Part shown: positions 17,440 through 27,212 of the stretch, one piece after another
Layout: the number at the start of each line of letters is the position of its first letter
How positions within the stretch are numbered: position 1 is the stretch's first letter
NCBI GenBank assembly: GCA_949432885.1
Contig: CASQXY010000002.1
Coordinates: 1 to 64,000 of the forward strand
Source of the DNA: an uncultured bacterium
Lineage (GTDB): Bacteria > Bacillota > Clostridia > Christensenellales > CAG-917
Direction of reading: 5' to 3'
DNA: 64,000 nucleotides
Program-made: the position numbers and the translations under genes
The notes under the pieces: generated by a model
What the model was told of the DNA's origin: nothing
The model's database searches: none
Seen by the model: the letters and a program-made list of their open reading frames with translations, nothing else

Positions 17440-17531
17440 ATCCTATTCCTCCGTCCGCTCCGCCATTTTGCGGAGCTTTGATTGTTATTCCTTTGATTTT
17501 ATTGCTTTATTTATATAATAAACGCTTATCT

Positions 17532-17561
17532 ATTATAATAAAACATTTCCGCGCCTGTCAA
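17532..17561 (-). promoter_or_regulatory. Promoter of the rpmH operon
   Basis: On the minus strand TTGACA (17556-17561), 18 bases, TATAAT (17532-17537), about 92 bases before the rpmH start. Both hexamers are consensus, fitting a strongly expressed ribosomal-protein operon. Confidence 0.75.
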
Positions 17562-17625
17562 GCGATATTTTAATCGGCGCGCTCCGTCAAAAACTCTCCC
17601 GCGCGCGACGGACGGGGTCGGGCGC

Positions 17626-19311
17626 TCACATCTCCTCGGGGGCGTCTATGCCAAGCAGGCAAAGCCCCGTGCGGATTACGTTTGCCGTAGCTTTTGTAAG
17701 CAGCAGTCTCGCGTTGCGCACCGCCGCGTCGTCCACGATTATGCGGTGCCCTATATAAAACCTGTTGAATTTTTCCGCCAAATCTATAATGTGTCTCGAC
17801 ACGCAGCACGGCTCGCGCAGCTTCGCAGCCTGTCTCACGCTGTCGCCGAAGGACAGCACGCTCTTTATTACCTCATATCCCTCGTCGTCGGTTATCGCGC
17901 TTACGTCCATAGCGGAGCAATCAGGCTCGCCGCCCTTTCTGAGCGCGCTGGCGCAGCGCGCATAGGTATATTGCAGATACGGCGAGGTCTCGCCGTCGAA
18001 ATTAAGCACCTTGTCAAAGGAGAAAACTATATCCTTTATACGGTTGTTGAACAGCGCGGAAAATACCACGGCTCCGACGCCCACGCTTTCGGCAATCGCC
18101 GCCTTGTCCTTTATATTTGGATTTTTCTCGTCTATGATTGCCGCCGCCTTTTCCACCGCCTTATCCAACACGTCTTTGAGCCATATTACGCGCCCGTTCC
18201 TCGTGGACATCGCTCCGTCCTCCATGGAAACCATGCCGAAAGCTATATGCTCCATATCCTTCGCACCTGCAAAATCCATGAGTTTAAGCACCTGAAACAA
18301 CTGTTTAAAGTGCAGATTCTGCTGATAAGCGACGACATACAGACATTTTTCAAAATCATACATGCGCTTGCGGTAATATGCCGCGGCAATGTCGCGCGTG
18401 GCGTACAGAGTCGCTCCGTCAGCCTTGACCAGCAGGCATGGAGGCATATCGTACTCGTCCAGCATGACCACCTGCGCGCCGTCGCTCTCTACAAGCAGAT
18501 TCTTTTCTCTGAGTATGTCCAGACACGAATCCATTTTATCGTTGTAAAAGCTCTCGCCCGCGTAGCTGTCAAACTTTATTCTGAGCCTGTCGTATATCTT
18601 TCCGACCGCTTTCATCGTAACCTGTTTGAACACGTCGAAATACTGCGTCGCCTCGCCGTCGCCGTCCTCTATACGCTTGAACCACGCGCGCGCCTCGTCG
18701 TCAAGGGCGGGGTTCTTTTCCGCCTCCTTGTGATAGCGCACGTACAGCGAATTGAGGAAATACTCGTCATTCTTTTCAACCTCGCCAAGCGACGACCACT
18801 TGCGCGTAGCCACAATAAGCTTGCCGAACTGCGTTCCCCAGTCACCCAAATGGTTTATGCCCACAACCTTATATCCGAGGTGCTCGAATATGCGATACAA
18901 CGCGCCTCCTATCACGGTGGTGCTGAGGTGTCCGATATGGAAGGGTTTCGCTATATTGACAGAGGAATAGTCTATGCAAATCGTCTTGCCTTCGCCCTCT
19001 TTCCCGCTCCCCGCGCGATTGCCCGAAAGCGCAACTTCCTTGATTTTGTCCGCAATGACGGCGCGGTTGAAGAAGATATTCAGATATCCGCCAGCAACCT
19101 CCGCTCTGTCCACAAACTCCTGCTCCTGCGCGTACGGCAGAAGTTTTGCCGCGATAACGGGCGGCGCCAGCCTCATCGCGCGCGCAAACTTGAAGCACGG
19201 CAGACATATATCGCCCAGCTTCGGTTCCTTTGGCGTTTCGAGCGCGCCCTCTATGTCCTGTTGGCTGAGCCCCTCGACGGAGAGAGCCTTTGAAAGTTGT
19301 TCTTCGTACAT
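17626..19311 (-). CDS. argS: Arginyl-tRNA synthetase
   Basis: The class I synthetase charges tRNA-Arg. The 561-residue product has the Add-1 N-terminal domain, then the HIGH motif in SSVNIAKPFHIGHLSTTV. A degenerate second signature STRNGRVIWLKDVLD stands where KMSKS would be, as is normal for ArgS. The C-terminal DALR anticodon-binding domain contains KFNRFYIGHRIIV. Length is typical. The start is supported by AGAGGA upstream. It is a single gene with a 200-base gap to ychF that holds only AT-rich sequence, including a 14-base palindrome at 19371-19384. Its presence inside the origin-proximal region is not typical of Bacillus. Confidence 0.96.
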   Translation of the reverse strand: MYEEQLSKALSVEGLSQQDIEGALETPKEPKLGDICLPCFKFARAMRLAPPVIAAKLLPYAQEQEFVDRAEVAGGYLNIFFNRAVIADKIKEVALSGNRAGSGKEGEGKTICIDYSSVNIAKPFHIGHLSTTVIGGALYRIFEHLGYKVVGINHLGDWGTQFGKLIVATRKWSSLGEVEKNDEYFLNSLYVRYHKEAEKNPALDDEARAWFKRIEDGDGEATQYFDVFKQVTMKAVGKIYDRLRIKFDSYAGESFYNDKMDSCLDILREKNLLVESDGAQVVMLDEYDMPPCLLVKADGATLYATRDIAAAYYRKRMYDFEKCLYVVAYQQNLHFKQLFQVLKLMDFAGAKDMEHIAFGMVSMEDGAMSTRNGRVIWLKDVLDKAVEKAAAIIDEKNPNIKDKAAIAESVGVGAVVFSALFNNRIKDIVFSFDKVLNFDGETSPYLQYTYARCASALRKGGEPDCSAMDVSAITDDEGYEVIKSVLSFGDSVRQAAKLREPCCVSRHIIDLAEKFNRFYIGHRIIVDDAAVRNARLLLTKATANVIRTGLCLLGIDAPEEM

Positions 19312-19513
19312 TGGATATCCTCTTTTCGATTTGATTTATTTGTCTTTAAAAGTGAAGCGAACGTCGAGTATTTTAATTAAAATAACTCTACTGCGCCTTT
19401 TTGACCTATGGCGCCGCTCAAACGCAATATGCGGCCGACAAGCCCAATGCACATGTCGTACCCGACTTGGAAGACGAGCGGCATTGACACCGCAATGCGC
19501 AAAATAGAGCGTT

Positions 19514-20596
19514 TCAGACATTTATTCTAAACAACACCACGTCGTTGTCCTGCATGACATAATCCTTGCCCTCGCTGCGGACCTTGCCCTTTTCCTTTGC
19601 GGCGTTGAAAGAGCCGCACTCTATGAGCGTGTAGTAATCTACGATTTCCGCGCGTATGAAGCCGCGTTCAAAGTCGCTGTGTATTTTGCCCGCCGCCTGC
19701 GGAGCTTTCGTACCCCGTACGATTGTCCAAGCGCGAGTCTCCTTTTCGCCCGCGGTGAGATAGCTTATGAGCCCGAGCAGCTTATACGACGCTTTGACCA
19801 GCCTGTCGAGACCGCTCTCTTCGAGGCCGTATTCACCCATAAACATCTCTCTGTCCTCGTCGGGAAGCTCGGACAAGTCCTCTTCCAGTTTTGCGCAAAG
19901 CACAATCGCTTCGCTGTTCTCCGACTTTGCGATTTCCTCGACCTCGCGCGTATACGCGTTGCCGCCTATGCCGCTCTCGTCGGTGTTCGCCACGTATATG
20001 ACGGGCTTCGAGGTAAGCAGAAACTGTTCGTCGATAAAGCGCCCGAAGTCCTCGTCCACTTCCATATTGCGCAAGGGTTTGCCGTCCTCGAGCCACTTTT
20101 TCATCGCCGTAAGCCTATCCGCGTCCTCCTGATACTTTTTGTCCGCCTTCACCATGGACGCCGCCTTTGCCATACGGCGTTCCAGCGTTTCCATATCGGC
20201 GAAAATAAGTTCGAGATTTATCGTCTCCGTATCCCGAGCAGGATTGACTCCGCCGTCAACGTGGGTTATGTTGGCGTCGTCGAAGCAACGCACAACATGT
20301 ACGATTGCGTCGACCTCTCTGATATGAGACAGGAATTTATTTCCCAAACCCTCGCCCCTGCTCGCGCCCTTGACAAGACCCGCGATATCCACAAACTCCA
20401 AGGACGTGGGCGTGATTTTTTTGCTGTTGTAAAGCGCCGCCAGCCTGTCCAGCCTCTCATCGGGCACGGCGACCACGCCTACGTTCGGCTCGATGGTGCA
20501 AAACGGATAGTTTGCCGCCTGCGCGCCCGCCTTTGTAATCGCGTTGAACAACGTGCTTTTCCCTACGTTCGGAAGTCCGACAACACCGAGTTTCAT
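19514..20596 (-). CDS. ychF: Redox-regulated ATPase YchF/Ola1
   Basis: This Obg-family P-loop protein prefers ATP and associates with ribosomes. The 360-residue product starts [17 protein letters not shown] (G1), then shows [17 protein letters not shown] (G3), a coiled-coil region (about 125-195) and the C-terminal TGS domain. The frame is open upstream to 20620, but ATG 20596 matches the family N-terminus and has GGAGG 4 bases before it. In Bacillus ychF (yyaF) also lies near the origin. Confidence 0.96.
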   Translation of the reverse strand: MKLGVVGLPNVGKSTLFNAITKAGAQAANYPFCTIEPNVGVVAVPDERLDRLAALYNSKKITPTSLEFVDIAGLVKGASRGEGLGNKFLSHIREVDAIVHVVRCFDDANITHVDGGVNPARDTETINLELIFADMETLERRMAKAASMVKADKKYQEDADRLTAMKKWLEDGKPLRNMEVDEDFGRFIDEQFLLTSKPVIYVANTDESGIGGNAYTREVEEIAKSENSEAIVLCAKLEEDLSELPDEDREMFMGEYGLEESGLDRLVKASYKLLGLISYLTAGEKETRAWTIVRGTKAPQAAGKIHSDFERGFIRAEIVDYYTLIECGSFNAAKEKGKVRSEGKDYVMQDNDVVLFRINV

Positions 20597-20647
20597 ATAC
20601 CCTCCAAGACCCGTCTTCATTCTAAAACCCGAGTCTGTAACATAAGT

Positions 20648-20676
20648 ATTATAAACAACTCAAAGCCAATAGTAAA
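20648..20676 (-). promoter_or_regulatory. ychF promoter
   Basis: On the minus strand TTTACT (20671-20676), 17 bases, TATAAT (20648-20653). The leader is about 45 bases with a normal ribosome site. The -35 hexamer is the same variant seen before the U32 and hydrolase-like genes. Confidence 0.65.
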
Positions 20677-20728
20677 GCGAAAACGGACGGATTTACCGAG
20701 AGGCAAACCCCGTCCGTGCGGAGATATT

Positions 20729-21499
20729 ATGGATATTTTACAAGCGTTAATTTTGGGACTCGTTCAAGGTGCAAGCGAATTTCTGCCCGTATCCTCGTCA
20801 GGGCACCTGCTGCTGCTCGAAAAGCTGGGCGTAGGTCAGCAAAGCCTGTTTTTCAACGTCATGGTTCACGTAGGCACTCTGCTCGCCGTACTCATCGCCC
20901 TGCGAAAGAGTTGGTGGCCGATACTTCGCAAGCCCTTTCAGAAAACCACGGGCTATATTCTGGTCGCATGTATACCTACGGTCGTGCTCGCGCTCGTATT
21001 CAAATTTTTGGCGCCCTCGCTCATCGACGGGGCGTTTCTCGGCTTCGGATTTGTACTTACGGCGTTCCTTTTGATAGTAGGCGAAATGTTCAAACCTGCG
21101 CAAACAACACTTTTAACTTATAAAAAAAGCATGTTAACCGGTATTTTGCAAGGAATCGCAGTACTGCCCGGCGTTTCAAGAAGCGGAGCGACCATATCCG
21201 CGCTGTCCGTACAGGGCGTGGATAGGAGCTCTGCCGCCAACTTCTCGTTTCTGCTTTCGATACCTATAATCATAGGTTCCGCAATACTCGAAAGCACGGA
21301 GCTTGCCACAAGCGGCGCGGGACTGGATATCGGCGTCGCGCCTTTAATAGCCGGCACTGCCGCCGCATTCGTATCGGGCTTGATATCCATAACATTTTTT
21401 ATAAAGCTGTTGAAAAAGCATTCCATGATAGGATTTGCCGTTTACACTCTTTTGTTGGGAATAACCGTCACCCTGCTCCCGATATGGGGAATCCTTTAA
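20729..21499 (+). CDS. uppP: Undecaprenyl-diphosphatase
   Basis: UppP (BacA) removes phosphate from undecaprenyl pyrophosphate, recycling the lipid carrier for peptidoglycan and giving bacitracin tolerance. The 256-residue protein starts MDILQALILGLVQGASEFLPVSSSGHLLL, containing the (E/Q)-rich catalytic motif, and has the second motif PGVSRSGATIS. Seven to eight helices are visible. The frame is open far upstream, but this start fits the family. The ribosome site is a short GGAG, and upstream lies a hairpin (CGGACGG near 20690 with CCGTCCG near 20711). Confidence 0.95.
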   Translation: MDILQALILGLVQGASEFLPVSSSGHLLLLEKLGVGQQSLFFNVMVHVGTLLAVLIALRKSWWPILRKPFQKTTGYILVACIPTVVLALVFKFLAPSLIDGAFLGFGFVLTAFLLIVGEMFKPAQTTLLTYKKSMLTGILQGIAVLPGVSRSGATISALSVQGVDRSSAANFSFLLSIPIIIGSAILESTELATSGAGLDIGVAPLIAGTAAAFVSGLISITFFIKLLKKHSMIGFAVYTLLLGITVTLLPIWGIL

Positions 21500-21531
21500 T
21501 AACAATTCTATCTTAATTTCAAATCTCACTT

Positions 21532-21571
21532 AAAAATAAAACGGACGGAAATTTCCGTCCGTTTTATTTTT
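21532..21571. terminator. Bidirectional terminator between uppP and the LRR lipoprotein
   Basis: A perfect 40-base palindrome (20 bp per arm, centre between 21551 and 21552) with a GC core and A/T arms. It serves the convergent genes on both sides. Confidence 0.9.
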
Positions 21572-21584
21572 CAAAGTTATGGCT

Positions 21585-23483
21585 TTAATTCCCTAAATAC
21601 CCCCAGACGACAGCCGCGTCGCAACCGCTCAACCAATCCGCATCCCAACCCTCGGGCTGCACGTCGCCCTTACAGTTTATCGTTTGCAAATCCACGCAGA
21701 GAGTAAACACCGCGTTTCCTACTTCCGAAAGACTTGCGGGCAGGATTACGCCGTTCAAGTCCGTGCACGCAAAGAACGCCTGCGAGCCTAATCTGATAAC
21801 TCCGTTTGGAAGAGACACGGCAGTGAGACCGCTATGCGCAAAAGCGCTCGCCCCTATTGCCAAAACTCCGCTCGGTATCCTTATGTCCGTCAGCGACTTG
21901 CAGTTATAAAACGCCAGTTCGCCTATCTCTTCTATTCCCGTGGGCAGACTGACGTCGACGAGGTTTTCGCAGTTTTGGAACATATGCGAGAGATTGAGCG
22001 ACGTCACCGCATTCGGAATCTGCACGCTTACAAGGCTCCTACAACCCGAAAACGTATCCGACCCTATCGTCGTTACGTTCTGCGGAACGGTTAGACCTTC
22101 AAGAGAAACGCAATCCTTAAAAACTCCGTTCCCCAATGTCGTTACTCCCGACCCCAGTTTTACGTCGAAAAGCGCGGCGCAGTTTTCAAACGCAAAATTT
22201 CCGATAGCTTTTACGCTGTCCGGAATTGTGACGGCAGACAGACTTTCGCATCCGGCAAACGCCATATCCGCTATTCCCTTGATGCCGCTTCTGAGCGTAA
22301 GACTGGTCATGCCCTTACAGCCCGCAAACGCGGAATTTCCCAAAGTGTTGATTCCGCCGCCTACGTCCACGCTCTTCAAGCCATCGCACCCGTAAAACGC
22401 TTCGACGCCCAGTCCCGTCACCGCATTGGGGATTGCGACCGAGCGCAGTCTCGCACAGCCGTAAAAAGCCCTGTATCCTATCTGTTGAAGCGCGGCGGGC
22501 AGATTTATCCTTTCAATCTGAGAACATCCGTAAAACGCATATCTGTCTATACTCTTGATTTCTGAGGGAAGAGTTACGCTCACTAGCCTGTCGCAACCGT
22601 AGAACGCCTCCGCGGCAATCTTCGACCCGCCCGTTATTTCCAGCTCCATAAGGCTGTCGGGAACCCATTCGGAGTTCATCATTCCGTTTTCCGCGCCGAA
22701 AATATATCCGAAATATCCGTGATTTTCGCCATCCTCGGTTTCGCCTATAAAGGGGATTTTCATTCTGACCACCTTAGTGCATGCGGAGAACGCAAGTCCT
22801 CTTATCCTCGTAACGTAATCGGGAACGACTATGCTCTCGGCATTTTTGTCCTTTACACCCGTAACAACGCATGTCGTATCCGTCGCGGAAAACTCAAAAT
22901 TGCTCATCTCGGGTTTTGGCGAAATATCCGCGTCTATACGTTCGATTTTGTTCTCCACAACGCGGCCTTCCAAATTCCAGCCGCTGAAATCGTAGCCAAT
23001 CCAGTTTATAGGCGCGGGAACGGGAAACGCCGTATGCGAAAGCACCGTTTCGGTCTGCACCAGCTTGTCCGCCGCATAGTAATTCACCGTCGCGTAAAAA
23101 TTGCGCCAAATATCCAGCGAATACTTGTTGCTTATCGTTCCGTCCTCCGTGCTGACGAGGAGATAATATCTGTTGTGCCCCTCTTTAAGCGCGTCCGTGC
23201 GATTGTTCTGCATAACTATCTGACACGCGACGTCCCTGTAAAGCGCCCACCTGCAGCCGACGGATACCTCAACCCTATATGCGCCCTCGCCTACGCTCAC
23301 CGCTTCCACGTCGGGAGCAACGTCAAGCGCAACGGTCTTCCCTTGGACGGTCGCGCCGTCAAACTGCTTTAATAAAGCCGTATTATCGTTCGTATATTCT
23401 TCGCCCTTGTTGCACGCCGCAAGCGAGACCGCCGCCGCAAGCACAACTATCAAACATATAAAACCAAAAATTTTCTTTTTCAT
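21585..23483 (-). CDS. BspA-like leucine-rich-repeat lipoprotein
   Basis: The 632-residue product has a signal peptide and lipobox ending SLAAC (Cys24), so it is lipid-anchored outside the membrane. Residues to about 190 form a beta-rich region. From about 200 to the end run about fifteen BspA-type (LRR_5) repeats of about 23 residues with the pattern F.GC..L.SV.IP..V..IG..AF. Such proteins in gut and oral bacteria bind host proteins or other cells. Codon use is like the neighbours, in contrast to the lipoprotein at 8087. It is a single gene with its own promoter and a downstream terminator. Confidence 0.9.
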   Translation of the reverse strand: MKKKIFGFICLIVVLAAAVSLAACNKGEEYTNDNTALLKQFDGATVQGKTVALDVAPDVEAVSVGEGAYRVEVSVGCRWALYRDVACQIVMQNNRTDALKEGHNRYYLLVSTEDGTISNKYSLDIWRNFYATVNYYAADKLVQTETVLSHTAFPVPAPINWIGYDFSGWNLEGRVVENKIERIDADISPKPEMSNFEFSATDTTCVVTGVKDKNAESIVVPDYVTRIRGLAFSACTKVVRMKIPFIGETEDGENHGYFGYIFGAENGMMNSEWVPDSLMELEITGGSKIAAEAFYGCDRLVSVTLPSEIKSIDRYAFYGCSQIERINLPAALQQIGYRAFYGCARLRSVAIPNAVTGLGVEAFYGCDGLKSVDVGGGINTLGNSAFAGCKGMTSLTLRSGIKGIADMAFAGCESLSAVTIPDSVKAIGNFAFENCAALFDVKLGSGVTTLGNGVFKDCVSLEGLTVPQNVTTIGSDTFSGCRSLVSVQIPNAVTSLNLSHMFQNCENLVDVSLPTGIEEIGELAFYNCKSLTDIRIPSGVLAIGASAFAHSGLTAVSLPNGVIRLGSQAFFACTDLNGVILPASLSEVGNAVFTLCVDLQTINCKGDVQPEGWDADWLSGCDAAVVWGYLGN

Positions 23484-23517
23484 ATTTTTGTCCTGTCACT
23501 TAGTATACGGTATATCT

Positions 23518-23546
23518 ATAATATTACACCGCCTCACCCTTGTCAA
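23518..23546 (-). promoter_or_regulatory. Promoter of the BspA-like lipoprotein gene
   Basis: On the minus strand TTGACA (23541-23546), 17 bases, TATTAT (23518-23523), about 35 bases before the start codon. Confidence 0.75.
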
Positions 23547-23639
23547 ATCCGCGCGCGGACGGCGGAAAAAGAAAAGAAAGCCATATTAAGACTTTCTGTT
23601 CCCGTCGATTAATGTCTTACGAACTGTCTCGCCGCACCG

Positions 23640-24305
23640 TCACACCCAGTCGAAGTTTTCCTTCCCCGCGGCGATTTCAAAATGACATTTGGCAATACCC
23701 AAATCTATCTTCGAGTAAAAGCCCACGCCCGCTTTCGCTTTGACATTGCCTCCGTCCGTCAGCGAAAAAGTGAACTTCTGCTGATTGAGCGCGGTGGGTG
23801 CGAGCATAGCCGAACGCACTCCGCTCACAAACCACTCGGGCGCGCCGTTCAAATCCGCAAAAGCCTCGGCGGGCTTACTTTTATGCGGTTTTCCCTGCGT
23901 AACTCCGTAGCCGAGCGCAATGACAACTCCCAGCTTTTCACCGCGTCCTACCTCAAACGCAGATTTCACTTTCTTATATGTCGCGGCAACCCAACAGGAG
24001 TTTAAACCCAGCGTTTGCGCATATAAAACTATCTTTTCGCCGAAATAGCCTATTTTTTCGTCGAAGTCTTCCGTCTTCGGAGCGACAAGCGCGAGATAGT
24101 TTTGCACGCCCGAAAACTTGCCGTAGCGCGCCATAGTTCCGCCGAACGCCTGCGGTTCGTCGAGTACGAGCTGGATATGCAAATCTCCCTCGCGGTTGCA
24201 TTCGCCCACGTACTCCGCGAGATTGCGCGCAGTCTGCTCTTCTATGGGTCTGCCGTCATAAGCTCTGACGGCATGCCTTTGTTCAATCGCTTCTTCAATC
24301 GTCAT
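23640..24305 (-). CDS. Nitroreductase-like flavoprotein (TM1586 type)
   Basis: The 221-residue product starts MTIEEAIEQRHAVRAYDGRPI, the usual FMN-contacting N-terminus of nitroreductases, and contains GYFGEKIVLYAQTLGLNSCWV and a duplicated-domain layout typical of the TM1586 subfamily. The substrate is unknown. A GTG at 24314 overlaps the TGA of the upstream GH13 gene and is an alternative start that would add three residues; ATG 24305 fits the family better. The overlap shows that the two genes are co-transcribed. Confidence 0.82.
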   Translation of the reverse strand: MTIEEAIEQRHAVRAYDGRPIEEQTARNLAEYVGECNREGDLHIQLVLDEPQAFGGTMARYGKFSGVQNYLALVAPKTEDFDEKIGYFGEKIVLYAQTLGLNSCWVAATYKKVKSAFEVGRGEKLGVVIALGYGVTQGKPHKSKPAEAFADLNGAPEWFVSGVRSAMLAPTALNQQKFTFSLTDGGNVKAKAGVGFYSKIDLGIAKCHFEIAAGKENFDWV

Positions 24306-24310
24306 AGCCG

Positions 24311-26002
24311 TCACTTTGCAGGAGTGTAGTACGCTCTTCCCTCGTATGGGTTCATGACCTTGCCCAATTCGCCGTCATAGACGGATAGAATTTGCTTTGC
24401 GCCGCTCGGGATAAATTTCTTTGCCTTTTTGCTTGAAATACGTTTCTCGCTTACGTTAAGTATGACCGTAAGTTTGGAGCCGTCTTTTGCAATCTTGTCG
24501 TATATGAACAGGCGTTTGTCTCTTTTCAGATGAATACGGAATTCTCCGTACACCGCGCTGTCCTTGTATTCTTTACGCAACGCGATGAGCTTGCGGTAGA
24601 AGTTGAGCAGGGAGTTGGGGTCTTTCTCCGCAGCCTCGACGTTTACTTCCGTATAATTGGGGTTGACGGCATACCACGGCTCTGCTTCGCTGAAACCCGC
24701 GTTCTTCTGCGCATTCCACTGTACGGGCGTACGCGCGCAGTCTCTCGCCGCAGTATGCGCGACTTTGAGAATGTGCTTTTCTGAAAACCCGAATTTTTTC
24801 ATCAAATCGCGCACGCAGAATGTGGATATATCCTTGAATTGCTCCCACGGGTCCTCGCCCTTTTTGCACTTGTCGAAGTGCGGAGAGGTCATCCCTATCT
24901 CCTGTCCCTGATAGACGAACTGCGTGCCGCTGAGAAGGGAATACATCATCGCAAGACATTTGCCGCTTTCCACCCTGTATTTCTCGCTGCCGTAGCGAGA
25001 TATTATTCTTGCATGGTCGTGATTTTCAAGATAGTTGACGTTCCATGCCCTTCCGAACAGCATAGTCTGCCAGTTGTTGTATATCTTTTTGAGTTTGACG
25101 AGATTAAACGGCAGGCGCATCCATTCTATCATAATGCAATCCGCCTCCATATGCTGGAAGGATATCATCATGTCCAGCTCCTGCTTGTTTTCGTTTACAA
25201 ACGTAAGCGCCTTTTTCGGGCTCATGAACGGCGCTTCTCCGACTTGAAACGCGTCGTAATCCTTCAAAACCTCTCTGTATTCGGAGAGGAACTCATGAAT
25301 GTGCGGACCGCAATCATAATGCTCCAATCCTCTCGACGCGGGCATTATCGGATTTCCGTTGGGCAGACCCTCAGCCTTGCTTATCTGCGTGATAACGTCC
25401 TCTCTGAAACCGTCTACTCCCATGTCCAGCCAAAAACGCATAACGTTTTTTACCGCTTCGCGCACTTTGGGATTGTCATGATTGAGGTCGGGCTGTTCCT
25501 TGGCGTACAAGTGCAAATAGTATTCGCCGCGCTCCTCGTTATACTCCCATGCAGAGCCGGGGAAGGTGGACATCCAGTTGTTGGGGGCTTTTTTGCCGTT
25601 CCTTCCTCTCCCCTTTCTCCAAATATAGAAATCCGTGTACGGCTCTTCCCTCTTTACACTCTTTTTGAACCACTCGTGTTTATCGGAGGTGTGGTTGATG
25701 ACGAGGTCCATAATCACTCGAAGCCCGAGCCCGTGCGCCTTGTCAAGCACCTGTTTAAACTCGTCCAGCGTGCCGTACTCGGGATTTATATCGCAGTAAT
25801 CGGCTATATCATAGCCGTAATCCGCCTGCGGCGACACATATAAAGGCGAAAACCAAACCGCGTCCGCGCCGAGACTCTTTATATATTCGAGCTTGCCGAG
25901 CACGCCCTTCAAATCGCCTATACCGTCGTTGTTTCCGTCGCAAAATGAACGCGGCCAAATCTGATATACGGTCATCTCCCTGAACCACTTTCTTTCTTCC
26001 AT
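24311..26002 (-). CDS. GH13 alpha-glucosidase (oligo-1,6-glucosidase type)
   Basis: This 563-residue intracellular glycosidase has no signal peptide. Conserved GH13 regions are DLVINHTS (about 99-106), GFREDVI with nucleophile Asp202, VGEAP with acid/base Glu256 and ENHDHAR with Asp329; QPDLN at 170-174 is the extra motif of the oligo-1,6-glucosidase group. Val203 directly after the nucleophile is the residue linked to alpha-1,6 (isomaltose-type) preference rather than maltose. The likely role is cleaving short alpha-glucans taken up by the cell. GGAGGG precedes the ATG. It forms a two-gene unit with the nitroreductase, and no transporter lies beside it. Confidence 0.92.
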   Translation of the reverse strand: MEERKWFREMTVYQIWPRSFCDGNNDGIGDLKGVLGKLEYIKSLGADAVWFSPLYVSPQADYGYDIADYCDINPEYGTLDEFKQVLDKAHGLGLRVIMDLVINHTSDKHEWFKKSVKREEPYTDFYIWRKGRGRNGKKAPNNWMSTFPGSAWEYNEERGEYYLHLYAKEQPDLNHDNPKVREAVKNVMRFWLDMGVDGFREDVITQISKAEGLPNGNPIMPASRGLEHYDCGPHIHEFLSEYREVLKDYDAFQVGEAPFMSPKKALTFVNENKQELDMMISFQHMEADCIMIEWMRLPFNLVKLKKIYNNWQTMLFGRAWNVNYLENHDHARIISRYGSEKYRVESGKCLAMMYSLLSGTQFVYQGQEIGMTSPHFDKCKKGEDPWEQFKDISTFCVRDLMKKFGFSEKHILKVAHTAARDCARTPVQWNAQKNAGFSEAEPWYAVNPNYTEVNVEAAEKDPNSLLNFYRKLIALRKEYKDSAVYGEFRIHLKRDKRLFIYDKIAKDGSKLTVILNVSEKRISSKKAKKFIPSGAKQILSVYDGELGKVMNPYEGRAYYTPAK

Positions 26003-26127
26003 AATTCCCTCCCGAGGGCGCGCGCACGCGCCTCACGCTTTATATGCTTATTTTATAATACCAACATTATGCGCGGAATTCAAGACCGAATTGCGCGTAT
26101 TCGCCATATACCGTCCTTATAACGGCC

Positions 26128-26156
26128 TTGACAGAATACTATATATTTCTTATTAT
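26128..26156 (+). promoter_or_regulatory. Promoter of the GNAT gene
   Basis: TTGACA (26128-26133), 17 bases, TATTAT (26151-26156), about 28 bases before the start. Confidence 0.75.
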
Positions 26157-26184
26157 AAAATAACTCGGCGGCAAGGAGACTACT

Positions 26185-26697
26185 ATGAACTGTTACGTGC
26201 GCAAATGGGAAATAGACGACGCGCCCGCTATTGCGGCGGCGCTTTCAGACATAGAAATTTTTGACAATCTGCGGGACGGATTGCCCTTTCCTTATACGGA
26301 AAAAGACGCTCTTGATTATATCCAAGCCATGCGCTCGGCAAACCCGAAAGATACTTTTGCGTACGCAATCGTATATGAGGGAGAGGTTGTAGGAAGCATA
26401 GGGATTTTCAGAAAGACCAATATCCACAGCAAAACGGCAGAGCTCGGCTATTATCTCGCCAAAAAGCAGTGGGGTAAGGGCATAATGACAAAGGCAATAA
26501 GTGAAGCCTGCGCGCAGGTATTTGCCGAGAGCGATATAATCAGAATATTCGCAGAACCGTTTTCACGCAACGCCGCGTCCTGCCGCGTGCTCGAAAAAGT
26601 CGGCTTTTCGTATGAGGGCACAATGAAATGCAATGCCGTGAAAAACGGAAAAGTCGAAGATATGAGGATATATGCTCTCATACGCACCGACATATAA
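26185..26697 (+). CDS. GNAT acetyltransferase (RimJ/RimL type)
   Basis: The 170-residue product starts MNCYVRKWEIDDAPAIA and has the acetyl-CoA loop QWGKGIMTKAI and the C-terminal block NAASCRVLEKVGF, both typical of RimJ/RimL N-acetyltransferases. The acceptor (a ribosomal protein, a small amine or an antibiotic) cannot be told from sequence. AAGGAG 7 bases upstream fixes the start. It is the last gene before the long non-coding parS region. Confidence 0.88.
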   Translation: MNCYVRKWEIDDAPAIAAALSDIEIFDNLRDGLPFPYTEKDALDYIQAMRSANPKDTFAYAIVYEGEVVGSIGIFRKTNIHSKTAELGYYLAKKQWGKGIMTKAISEACAQVFAESDIIRIFAEPFSRNAASCRVLEKVGFSYEGTMKCNAVKNGKVEDMRIYALIRTDI

Positions 26698-27164
26698 ATA
26701 AAAGCCTGCTAACCGCAAAAATTTAAGCAATATTTGTTTACATTTAAACCAAATACGTGTTTTAATGGCATTTCGGACAGTTTTTACAGTCACAAGCATG
26801 TTTATATTGCAATAACGAGCAAAAAAAAATGACTGAATTATCAAGAATGAATGCCGCAAAAACGGCTGATTTTATAATTTAATACGCACAAAACATTCAA
26901 ATTCGCAATATTTACTCGACCCATACAACTTTTCCATGCATTCTATCGCCCAAAATAACGCAAATTTTTAGTATTCTATCACAAAAATGCGCTGTGAAAC
27001 GTTATGAAAAAAGAGCAAAAATAGAGTGAAACATTGCTCCTAAAAAATTTGGGTAAAAGCATGTAAAAATCGCTTATTTTTAATCATGGACAAAGCGAAC
27101 AAATTATTAAAATACTACTAAATAGACCAAAAATCCTACTGTTTAGTAGCATTTTAACAAGATG

Positions 27165-27180
27165 AGTTCCACGTGAAACT
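27165..27180 (+). promoter_or_regulatory. parS site 1 (imperfect)
   Basis: AGTTCCACGTGAAACT matches the Bacillus parS consensus TGTTNCACGTGAAACA except at the two outer bases. It lies 32 bases centre-to-centre from site 2. Confidence 0.75.
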
Positions 27181-27196
27181 GAAACCGCCACCCGAA

Positions 27197-27212
27197 TGTT
27201 TCACGTGGAACA
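27197..27212 (-). promoter_or_regulatory. parS site 2 (perfect)
   Basis: Read on the minus strand this is TGTTCCACGTGAAACA, an exact match to the parS consensus. It would load ParB (36412-37350) as a CTP-dependent clamp. Confidence 0.92.

Noticed and set aside
17746..19293. A 515-codon frame on the plus strand across argS
   Set aside because: argS on the minus strand has unmistakable motifs. The antisense frame has no ribosome site and no recognisable domain.
21585..23483. Reading the BspA-like protein as a secreted enzyme
   Set aside because: Only leucine-rich repeats and a beta-rich N-terminal region are visible; there is no catalytic motif.
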